From a bacterium (GTDB lineage: Bacteria; Oederibacteriota; CAKKQC01): DNA of 64,000 bases. A model generated the notes under the pieces. That model was not told the origin of the DNA. It saw only the letters and a list, made by a program, of their open reading frames with translations, and ran no database searches. The stretch's first letter is position 1, and each line of letters starts with the position of its first letter. Shown piece by piece: positions 57,082 to 64,000 of this stretch. The stretch lies in contig CAKKQC010000012.1 in the NCBI GenBank assembly GCA_919901855.1, forward strand, positions 62,001 through 126,000, written 5' to 3'. The translations under genes and the position numbers were made by a program.

Positions 57082-58935
57082 CTGATCGCGGCCGCCCTCC
57101 TGCTGGCCGCGTGCGGCACCCCGGCCGTGGAGCGCGGCGTTTCCGCGGCTCCGGCCCCGGCCGGGCCGTCGCACGGTGTTTCGCCGTCCGGCGAAACTCC
57201 TCGGGTCGCGTCCGCGACCCGATACTTCCGCGTGGTCGAGGCGGGGGGCAAGCTCTGGTTCGCCGCGCCCCCGGACGGCCGGCGGTTCTTCTCGATGGGG
57301 ATCGACTGCGTCCTGCCCGGCGACTGGAGCCCCGACCCCAAGTCCCCGAAGTACCACGGGGCCGACGTCCGGGGCGGGGAGCCCGCGTGGGCGGACTTCA
57401 CGGCGAAGCGGATGACGGAATGGGGGTTCAACACCGTCGGCGCCTGGAGCGCGCGGTCCATGGAGCAGCGCGGCATGCCGTACTGCGCGTATCTCTGGCT
57501 GGGGGTGGGGGCCACGCACCGGCTCGTGGACGTCTGGGACCCGTGGTACGAGCGGCGGGTCGACGAGGAGGCGGCCAAGCAGATGGCTTCCCGCTCGGCG
57601 GAAGATCCGGCCCTGATCGGCTGGTTCATCGACAACGAGCTGCCCTGGTACGGCGCGGCCGGCTGGCGGACCGACGATCCCCGGACCCTCCTGGACCTCT
57701 ACCTCGCGCTCTCGCGGACCGCGCCGGGCCGGATCAGGGCGGAGGCCTTGAAGGCGGGGGGCGCGGACGAGTTCGCGGGCGAGGTGGCGCGGCGGTTCCT
57801 GGCCGTGACCGCGGAGGCGATCCGCAAGCGCGACCCGAACCACCTCCTGCTGGGGGTCAGGTTCGCGAACGGCGCCCCGGCGCCCGTCGTGCGGGCGGTC
57901 GGGGAGGCGTGCGACGTCGTCTCCCTGAACTGGTACGTCAAGGACGGGCGGCCCGACCCCGGGTTCCTGGACCGGTTCTGGCTCGAGGGGCGGAAGCCCG
58001 TGCTCATCACCGAGTACTCGTACCGCGCGACCGAGAACCGGTCGGGGCTCGGGAACTCGCGCGGTGCCGACGTGACCGTGCCCACGCAGGCGGAGCGGGC
58101 GCGCCGCTACACCCGGTACGTCGAAACGCTGGCCGCCCTGCCCCAGACGATCGGGTTCCACTGGTTCCAGTACGCGGACCAGCCGACGCGCGGACGGTTC
58201 GACGGCGAGGACTGCAACTACGGGCTCGTGGACCAGGAGGACGAGCCGTACGAGCCCCTGCGCTCGGCCATGGCGGCCATGAACGCCCGCGTGGCGGACC
58301 TGCACGCGAAGAGCCCGCTCGGGTTCCCGGCGGCGTCCGGCGAGCCGCGGCCGCGGCCGCCCCTGCCCGTGGCGGGGCTGGACGTCCTGCCCGAACTGGG
58401 GAAGCGGCCGTTCCCGGTGGCGGTCTGGGTGGACTACTCCCGCGATGCCGCGGCCGGCCCGACGTGGGGGGACGAAGCGAGCCGGTGCGGGTGCGCGTTC
58501 GTGAAGCGCGGGGATGCGGCCGTCTTCTCGTTCCACGCGGGACCGGGCTGGGGCTGCGGAGTCACGCTCGTACGACCGGTCTCCGGACCGGCCGATGTCG
58601 CCGGCGCGACCCGGCTCGTCGTCGAGGCCGAGGCGCCGGCGGGGTTCCGGTTCGGCGCGCTCCTGAGCGAGGACGGGGTGGGCCCGCGGGAGGCGACCTC
58701 GTTCACCGGGTCGGGGGGCGCCGACGGGGAGCAGTACGCGAGCCCCGACCTCGCGGGCACCGGGGCCCGCGAGCGGTACGTCGTGGAACTGGCCCGCCTC
58801 GAGCTCTCCGGCGGGTTCGGCAATCCCTCGGGCAACGGCCGGCTGGACGCGCAGGCGCTGGCCCGTGTGGAGATTCGCGTGGGGGGCGGCCGGGGGGCGG
58901 CCGAGATCCGGCTGTTCCGGGTCAGGTTCGAGTAG
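57082..58935 (+). CDS. Lipoprotein, clan GH-A-like glycoside hydrolase
   Basis: 617 aa if translation starts at CTG 57082, 5 nt after the preceding stop. This start gives a complete lipoprotein signal (LIAAALLLAAC, Cys11); the first conventional start, GTG 57127, would lose it. After a linker carrying GVSPSGETP from a palindromic repeat, a TIM-barrel domain runs from about residue 55 to 400. The likely acid/base is Glu186 in GWFIDNELPW and the nucleophile Glu311 in VLITEYSYRA. The aromatic cleft residues (SLNWYVK, GFHWFQYAD) fit agarase-like or related GH families. A beta-sandwich follows (about 430-617). Expected to act outside the inner membrane on a polysaccharide. Confidence 0.8.
   Translation: MIAAALLLAACGTPAVERGVSAAPAPAGPSHGVSPSGETPRVASATRYFRVVEAGGKLWFAAPPDGRRFFSMGIDCVLPGDWSPDPKSPKYHGADVRGGEPAWADFTAKRMTEWGFNTVGAWSARSMEQRGMPYCAYLWLGVGATHRLVDVWDPWYERRVDEEAAKQMASRSAEDPALIGWFIDNELPWYGAAGWRTDDPRTLLDLYLALSRTAPGRIRAEALKAGGADEFAGEVARRFLAVTAEAIRKRDPNHLLLGVRFANGAPAPVVRAVGEACDVVSLNWYVKDGRPDPGFLDRFWLEGRKPVLITEYSYRATENRSGLGNSRGADVTVPTQAERARRYTRYVETLAALPQTIGFHWFQYADQPTRGRFDGEDCNYGLVDQEDEPYEPLRSAMAAMNARVADLHAKSPLGFPAASGEPRPRPPLPVAGLDVLPELGKRPFPVAVWVDYSRDAAAGPTWGDEASRCGCAFVKRGDAAVFSFHAGPGWGCGVTLVRPVSGPADVAGATRLVVEAEAPAGFRFGALLSEDGVGPREATSFTGSGGADGEQYASPDLAGTGARERYVVELARLELSGGFGNPSGNGRLDAQALARVEIRVGGGRGAAEIRLFRVRFE
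57175..57200. repeat. Dispersed in-frame palindrome, copy 5 (in GH lipoprotein)
   Basis: The arms 57175-57186 and 57189-57200 pair over 12 bp with one mismatch around TC. It is read as GVSPSGETP just after the signal peptide. About 40 bp upstream, GCGTTTCCGCGGCTCCGG (read GVSAAPAPAG) may be a decayed second copy. Confidence 0.7.
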
Positions 58936-58949
58936 GGGGGCAGTCGCCG

Positions 58950-58955
58950 TATAAT
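58950..58955 (+). promoter_or_regulatory. -10 of the DUF6785-like gene (TATAAT)
   Basis: A consensus TATAAT ends 8 nt before ATG 58964 in a 28-bp gap, with no Shine-Dalgarno. Confidence 0.55.
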
Positions 58956-58963
58956 GGCCGTTC

Positions 58964-60949
58964 ATGGCTAGCCGTCCGGCGCCTCTGTCTCCGGTCACCG
59001 CGCGAGCGGTCACGATCGGCTTCCTTGCGAGCCTCGCCGTCTGCCTCGTGATGGCCTACAACGACTACTACCTCCAGAACACGCTCCTGATCGGCAACCA
59101 CTTCCCCGTCATCTCCATCATCCTGGTCATGGGGCTGGTGCTGACCGTGAACGTCGCGGCGCGCCGGTGGGGGGGCACCGGGCTCGCGGTGGGGGAGCTC
59201 CTCCTGATCTGGGGTATGGTCGGGGTCGCGGGCGGCATCTGCTCCGCCGGGATCATGCGCTACTTCCCGTCGTGGATGGTGAGTCCCGCCTACTACGCGA
59301 GTTCCGGGAACGACTACCAGAGCTTCATCCTCCGGCACCTGCCGGACTGGATGGTCGTGAGCCGGGACCCGGACGCGCCGGCGGTCAAGTGGTTCATGGA
59401 GGGGCTGCCGCGGGGGGCCTCGATCCCCTGGAAGGTGTGGGTCATGCCGATGCTCGCCTGGTTCGGGTTCGCGCTCCTGGTCTTCGCGTCGAACCTGGCG
59501 CTGGTCTCGCTCTTCTACCAGCAGTGGTCCGACCGCGAGCGCCTGATCTTCCCGCTCGTCCAGGTGCCCTTCGAGGTCTCGCGGGACCCCGAGCCGGGCC
59601 GCCTCGTGAACGAGTTCCTCCGGAACCGGTTCACGTGGATCGGGGTCCTCGTCCCCGTCGTCATCCTCGGCTACAACGGCCTCCGGACGTACATGCCCGG
59701 GATGCCCGCGTTCCCGCTGAGCTGGTACGTCTGGGGGGTCTTTCCGGACCGTCCCTGGAGCGAGTTCCACCTCAACGACGTGAACATCTATTTCACCGTC
59801 ATCGGGCTCACGTTCATGCTCACGACCGAGATCGCGTTCTCGATGTGGGCGTTCGTCCTGCTCTACAAGTGCGTGCCCGTTTACGTGGCCTGGCTGGGCG
59901 TCGCCGGCGGCTTCTGGGCGAACCCCGCGTCGTCGATCACGGTCTTCGAGGCCTCGGGGGCCATCCTCGCGATCGCCGGGTTCCTGTTCTGGATCGCGCG
60001 CCGGTCGCTCGCGGCGTGGTGGAACCGCGCGGTCGCGGGCCGGTCCGACGCCGTGCTCGATCCCTGGTCCCCGCGGCTCGCGCTGGCCCTGATCGCGGCC
60101 GGCCTGCTCGGCCAGGTGCTCTGGTTCCTGCTGGCCGGGGCCCAGTGGTGGGTCGCGGTCCTGAGCGTCGTGCTCTTCCTCGCGATCCTGCTCGTGCTGA
60201 CCCGGATCATCGCCGAGGCCGGGATCATGTTCGTCCAGAGCAACGTCATCGCCTACGACTGGGTGACGGGGTTGTTCCCCCCGGCCTGGATCACGGGGCG
60301 GACCCTGGGGACGCTCATGATGCAGAAGGCCGTCATCATGCTCGACCTGCGCGAGATCTTCATGCCGTACGTCATGAACGGGCTCCGGGCCTGCGGGCAG
60401 GCGAGGATGAAGCTGGGTCCCGTGCTGTGGGTGTTCGCGGCGACGGCCGTCGTCGGGCTCGGGATCTCGGGGTACGGGCGGATCGTGACGAGCCACAAGT
60501 ACGGCGGCGTGAACATGGACCAGTACGCGAACGTCGGCCAGCCGATGGGGATGCTGGACCAGGTGGCCTCGTTCCAGAAGAACCCGCCCACGTACGAGTA
60601 CGTGCGATGGGGGGAGCGGCGGGTGTTCCCGGTCAACGCCCTGCACTTCGTGATCGGGGGCGTGTTCGCGGCCGCGCTCCTGTGGCTGCGGGCGATGTTC
60701 CTGTGGTGGCCGCTCCACCCGTTCGGGTTCGTCCTGTGCGGGAGCTGGGCGATGACCGTCTTCTGGTTCTCCGTGTTCCTGGGCTGGGCGTTCAAGGCCG
60801 TGATCATGACCTTCGGCGGCGCCCAGGCGTACCGCCGGGCCCTGCCGCTCTTCCTCGGGCTCGCGCTGGGCGAGTCGGTCATGGCCGGGTTCTGGATGCT
60901 GGTTTCGCTCGTGACGGGGCAGCCCGGGATCGCGATCCTGCCGCACTGA
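58964..60949 (+). CDS. DUF6785/DUF6784-like polytopic membrane protein
   Basis: 661 aa with about 14 hydrophobic segments. Characteristic blocks of this family, as I know it from Planctomycetota and Armatimonadota, are visible: an N-terminal helix with NDYYLQNTLLIGNHFP, GVAGGICSAGIMRYFPSW, LIFPLVQVPFEV and IIAEAGIMFVQSNV. The plan resembles oligopeptide-transporter-like or carrier proteins, but no function is established. It is flanked by a secreted glycoside-hydrolase-like lipoprotein and a membrane-anchored M28-like protein, so a role in uptake or handling of extracellular carbohydrate or peptide is possible. Confidence 0.78.
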   Translation: MASRPAPLSPVTARAVTIGFLASLAVCLVMAYNDYYLQNTLLIGNHFPVISIILVMGLVLTVNVAARRWGGTGLAVGELLLIWGMVGVAGGICSAGIMRYFPSWMVSPAYYASSGNDYQSFILRHLPDWMVVSRDPDAPAVKWFMEGLPRGASIPWKVWVMPMLAWFGFALLVFASNLALVSLFYQQWSDRERLIFPLVQVPFEVSRDPEPGRLVNEFLRNRFTWIGVLVPVVILGYNGLRTYMPGMPAFPLSWYVWGVFPDRPWSEFHLNDVNIYFTVIGLTFMLTTEIAFSMWAFVLLYKCVPVYVAWLGVAGGFWANPASSITVFEASGAILAIAGFLFWIARRSLAAWWNRAVAGRSDAVLDPWSPRLALALIAAGLLGQVLWFLLAGAQWWVAVLSVVLFLAILLVLTRIIAEAGIMFVQSNVIAYDWVTGLFPPAWITGRTLGTLMMQKAVIMLDLREIFMPYVMNGLRACGQARMKLGPVLWVFAATAVVGLGISGYGRIVTSHKYGGVNMDQYANVGQPMGMLDQVASFQKNPPTYEYVRWGERRVFPVNALHFVIGGVFAAALLWLRAMFLWWPLHPFGFVLCGSWAMTVFWFSVFLGWAFKAVIMTFGGAQAYRRALPLFLGLALGESVMAGFWMLVSLVTGQPGIAILPH

Positions 60950-61064
60950 TGGGCATTTCCGGAGCGTTCATCCCGGGTCGCGGCGGATTTGGTCCTGACG
61001 TCGGGCCATCGTACCCTATTGGGGTGACTCGACTGGCCAAACACGGGCCGTGCGGGAGGATCGC

Positions 61065-64000
61065 GTGACGCTGGCGCGCGCTAGGGCGGGCGCCCGGGTT
61101 TCGCCGGACGGCGAACCCCGGCATCCCGCCGGTGAAGGCGGCGGTGGACACGCGCTCTGGTGGTGGATCGGCACCCTCCTCGTCACGGCCGTCACGCTCG
61201 TCTACTTCCAGCGGTGGGGCCGGCCCTACCTCAACGTCGAGAACGAGGGCGAGATTCAGATAAGCCCCGCCGACTACGCGCGCGTCGCCGCCGAGGTGTC
61301 GCCGGCGCGGCTCGAGGCCACCGTCAAGACGCTCGCCGGATTCGGGTCGCGCCTCTCGGGCTCCGCGGGCGCGGACGCGGCCGCCGCGTACCTCAGGGAG
61401 GAGATGGTCTCGCTCCTGGGGAAGTCCAACGTCCGCGAAGAGGACTTCGACATCGACAACCCGTTCGACCTCGGCTGCGAGATGGAGGCGGGGGGGGAGA
61501 CGTTCCGCGCGCACCCGATGTGGGCACCCCACCTGCGCACGTACCGGCTCCCGTCCGGCGGCCGCGACCTCGGCTCCGTCGTGCGGCTGAAGCTCTCCGA
61601 GGTCCTGCGCGGCGACGGGCGGATGGACGGGGCCGCGGTGGCCCTGCCGTGGATCGTGGACGCGGATCTGCGCTTGATCGTCCTCGCCGCGTGGCGCGGC
61701 GCCAAGTTCGACCGCAAGCTCCGCGACCCGCTGACGAAGAGCGAGCTCGCGCTCCTGAAGCGTCTGGCCCCCGGGACCGCCAGAGTCGCCGAGGACGACC
61801 GGATGCTCGACATCCTCGCCGAAAAGCACCAGGCGATCCTGGGGGAGCTCCTGTTCGACCGGCTCGCGGCGGGCGGCGCCCGGAGCCTGCTCGTCCTCGA
61901 GCCCGCCGGTACAACAATGCGTGTTGTACCTCACAGCTTCGCGGACCGGATCCTCAAGTACCCCTCCAGCCTCCCGCGGTACCTGGTCGGGTCGCGCCAC
62001 ACGGACGCGATCCGGAACGGCGCGGCGGTCCGGGTGCGCCAGGCCCGCAGCGCGCTCACTCTGGCCTCCGGCGAGGCCCTGCGCGTCTACCCCGTGTGGC
62101 CGAACCTCGTGCGGACGGCCTCGACGCCCCGGAGCGGCATCGAGGGCCGGCTCGTGTGGGCGGGCCGGGCGTCGCTGCCCGAGGTGGCGGGCAAGTCGCT
62201 CCAGGGCGCGATCGTGATGGTGGACTTCAACTGCGGGTTCCAGTGGGTCGGGCTGGTGGACCTGGGTGCGGCCGCCGTGCTCTTCCTCGAGCCGCCCGAG
62301 ATCATGCGGGGCGAGTCGGAGAACAAGTACCTGTCCCTGCCCGCGAACATCCCCCGGTTCTGGGTGCCGAGGGCCGACGCCGAGCGCCTGCGCGGGCTCG
62401 AGGGGACGACGGCGCGGCTGGACGCCCAGGTCGTGTGGGAGCGGCGGGTCGGGCGCAACATCGTCGGGGTCTTGAGGGGCACGGGGAAGGCCACGGACTC
62501 CGACCCGGTGGTGATCACCGCCCAGTACGACTCGGTCTCCGTGGTGCCGGATCTGGCGCCCGGCGGGGACCAGGCCTGCGGCGCGGCCGCCGCGCTCGAG
62601 CTGATCCGGGTCCTCAAGCGCCACCCCCTCAAGAAGGACACGCTCTTCGTCCTGACGTCCGCCCACTGCCAGAACCTCAAGGGCTGGGGCGAGTTCCTCG
62701 ACCGGCACTGGATCCGGCTCGAGAAGAAGAAGAAGGACCCCGACCGGATCAAGCCGGCGTTCGCCGTCGACCTCGACCTCACGACGCGGACCCGCCGCCT
62801 GGCCGTATTCTTCAAGGGGCACCGGCTGGACCAGAACGAGGGGCCCACCCGGCGCGTCTACTCCACGTTCGGCCGCAACCACGCGCAGGCCGGCGCGGCC
62901 GTGGCGGAGGCGCTCGGCTACGGCAAGACCTTCATGGCGGACGCCGTGAACGCGGTCTCCGGGCGCACGTGGGACTCGTACATCCCGGGCCCGTTCGCGC
63001 TGGCGCAGGAGCTCACGATGAACGCGGGGCTCTACGGCATCGCGTATGCGACGCCCGACGACGAGCGGGTCTGGGTCGACACGCCGCACGACAGCCCCGT
63101 GCGCATGGACTTCGAGTCGCTGACCCGCCAGGTCCGCGTCCTCGCGTGCGTCCTCCCGAACCAGCTCAACGTCGGCGCCGCGTTCTCGTCCAGCAACGTC
63201 GTGAACTACTGGACGACCCTCAAGGGCCGCGTCGTCGAGTGGGTCCACCGGGAGTCGTTCCTGCCGGACAAGAGCCTCAACGGCGCGATCGTGTGGAGCC
63301 ACCACTGGTGGCCGGTCCGGAGCCTCAAGGGCGTGCGCGGGCACATGTTCACGATGGCGCTCGGGCCCGACCAGGGCGGGGCCAACTTCGAGCTCCGGGG
63401 CCTGGGGCATTCGAGCTGGCTGGCGACGCAGTGGAAGGCGCACACGATCTGCGATCCCTACGAGCTCGACCCCATGGACGGCGCGGTCCGGTACGCGCCG
63501 GACCGCGGCCCCGAGGGCTCCCAGCAGTACGTCGCCGAGACGGACATGGACGAGAAGGTCAAGAACCTGATGCTGGTCGCCTTCCCGTGCCGCTCGCTGC
63601 TCATGTTCGACCTCGTGGACCCCCTGCGCTACACGGCCCTCCAGCGGATGCAGGTGTACGACGCCCGGACCGATTCCGAGCCGTCGCTCTTCGGGGCCGC
63701 CCAGCCGGAGCAGAACTACCTCGTGACCTACGTCGAGCCGCTGGCCACGGCCTTCGCCCCCGAGGGCACGTCGCTCAAGTTCACATTCTGGGCGGGCGGG
63801 TTCCTGGGCAAGCGGTGCGCGCTCGTGAACTCGTCCGAGAAGCTCCCCGAGGGGGCCGGGTTCGACCTCGAGCGCGTCGACCGCGTGAACTTCACGGCCC
63901 GCCAGGTCGCGATCGACATGTGGAGGCTGAACGACCACCGGCTGGCGAATCTCCGGACCTACGGCATCGTGAACCACTTCCTCGAGGACTTGCACCGCCA
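61065..64000 (+). CDS. Membrane-anchored M28-peptidase-like protein, catalytic residues lost; 3' end outside window
   Basis: 978 residues visible from GTG 61065, which is preceded by GGGAGGA; the frame is open at the window end. A linker with VSPDGEP from a palindromic repeat precedes one TM (WWWIGTLLVTAVTLVYF, about 27-43). A region with a PA-like domain follows (about 345-440), then an M28-type fold at about 465-680. In M28 enzymes the motif H-x-D-S is followed by a G-x-D-D-N loop and a catalytic Glu-Glu pair. Here they read AQYDS, GGDQACG and SAHCQ, so the first His ligand and both Glu are gone; the last His (DTPHDSP) remains. It is probably a binding protein. The C-terminal beta domain is unidentified. 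Confidence 0.72.
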   Translation, partial: MTLARARAGARVSPDGEPRHPAGEGGGGHALWWWIGTLLVTAVTLVYFQRWGRPYLNVENEGEIQISPADYARVAAEVSPARLEATVKTLAGFGSRLSGSAGADAAAAYLREEMVSLLGKSNVREEDFDIDNPFDLGCEMEAGGETFRAHPMWAPHLRTYRLPSGGRDLGSVVRLKLSEVLRGDGRMDGAAVALPWIVDADLRLIVLAAWRGAKFDRKLRDPLTKSELALLKRLAPGTARVAEDDRMLDILAEKHQAILGELLFDRLAAGGARSLLVLEPAGTTMRVVPHSFADRILKYPSSLPRYLVGSRHTDAIRNGAAVRVRQARSALTLASGEALRVYPVWPNLVRTASTPRSGIEGRLVWAGRASLPEVAGKSLQGAIVMVDFNCGFQWVGLVDLGAAAVLFLEPPEIMRGESENKYLSLPANIPRFWVPRADAERLRGLEGTTARLDAQVVWERRVGRNIVGVLRGTGKATDSDPVVITAQYDSVSVVPDLAPGGDQACGAAAALELIRVLKRHPLKKDTLFVLTSAHCQNLKGWGEFLDRHWIRLEKKKKDPDRIKPAFAVDLDLTTRTRRLAVFFKGHRLDQNEGPTRRVYSTFGRNHAQAGAAVAEALGYGKTFMADAVNAVSGRTWDSYIPGPFALAQELTMNAGLYGIAYATPDDERVWVDTPHDSPVRMDFESLTRQVRVLACVLPNQLNVGAAFSSSNVVNYWTTLKGRVVEWVHRESFLPDKSLNGAIVWSHHWWPVRSLKGVRGHMFTMALGPDQGGANFELRGLGHSSWLATQWKAHTICDPYELDPMDGAVRYAPDRGPEGSQQYVAETDMDEKVKNLMLVAFPCRSLLMFDLVDPLRYTALQRMQVYDARTDSEPSLFGAAQPEQNYLVTYVEPLATAFAPEGTSLKFTFWAGGFLGKRCALVNSSEKLPEGAGFDLERVDRVNFTARQVAIDMWRLNDHRLANLRTYGIVNHFLEDLHR
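61095..61120. repeat. Dispersed in-frame palindrome, copy 6 (in M28-like gene)
   Basis: The arms 61095-61106 and 61109-61120 pair over 12 bp with one mismatch around GA. It is read as RVSPDGEPR in the N-terminal linker, the same phase as the other copies. Confidence 0.65.
61908..61930. repeat. Perfect 9-bp AT-richer inverted repeat in the M28-like gene
   Basis: GGTACAACA (61908-61916) and TGTTGTACC (61922-61930) are exact complements around ATGCG. The segment is clearly AT-richer than its surroundings and encodes AGTTMRVVP. It looks like a small insertion or a protein-binding site. Confidence 0.55.

Noticed and set aside
60879-63995. A 1038-codon open frame on the minus strand opposite the M28-like gene
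   Set aside because: Its translation is biased (Arg, Val, Glu, Pro) with no motif, while the plus strand gives a recognisable fold and a good ribosome-binding site.

Overview
The window is a 64-kb piece of a very GC-rich bacterial chromosome, roughly 70 % G+C by eye. Genes are packed tightly on one strand. Only fumC, a small aspartic-protease-like gene and one methyltransferase run the other way. Lipoproteins with LAAC lipoboxes, a SPOR protein and Tad-type assembly genes suggest a diderm envelope. The order ftsH - folP - cdaA - ybbR - pdxJ, here broken by extra genes, resembles Myxococcota/Desulfobacterota-type genomes. The DUF6785-like membrane protein is a family I associate with Planctomycetota and Armatimonadota. 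I read this as an uncultured soil or groundwater lineage and cannot name the phylum from the sequence.

Layout. 1-4.8 kb: fumC (cut by the window edge), obg, a 245-bp MITE-like element, proB and mdh. 4.9-8.9 kb: a lower-GC accessory island with three overlapping genes for secreted proteins, including a C39-like peptidase and a FIMAH-like protein, followed by a fossil of a YD/RHS-repeat gene. 8.9-12.3 kb: two tandem membrane class III nucleotide cyclases whose active sites are degenerate in complementary ways. 12.4-19.9 kb: a translationally coupled run nadA-mrp-thiC-folE-rhomboid-flippase. 19.9-24.8 kb: miaB, a SPOR protein, a polytopic GT-C-like protein and a methyltransferase. 24.9-28.2 kb: tadB-tadC with a TPR protein and a small two-TM sensor-like protein. 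28.3-31.9 kb: ftsH, a FitAB-type toxin-antitoxin pair and folP. 31.9-37.4 kb: a GT-C/TPR protein, an Fe-S aldo/keto reductase and two methyltransferases. 37.4-44.2 kb: cdaA, ybbR, pdxJ, a pseudopilin-like gene, recX, a retropepsin-like gene, alaS and xerD. 44.2-48.4 kb: a DUF433/DUF5615 toxin-antitoxin pair, an M23 peptidase, htpX and tilS. 48.4-55.6 kb: three consecutive paralogues of the GT-C/TPR membrane family. 55.6-64 kb: a DUF799-type lipoprotein, a clan GH-A-like lipoprotein, the DUF6785-like protein and a degenerate M28 peptidase cut by the window end.

Two signals run through the whole window. First, start codons that follow an intergenic gap often sit only 6-9 nt after a TAnnnT -10 hexamer, which predicts widespread leaderless transcription; genes inside operons instead use ATGA/GTGA/TTGA overlaps. 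Second, a palindromic repeat with the core GTTTCGGCGNNCGCCGAAAC recurs at least six times. Five copies lie inside genes, and all five are read in one frame as G-V-S-x-x-x-E-T-P or a variant, so the repeat behaves like an in-frame selfish or linker-forming element.
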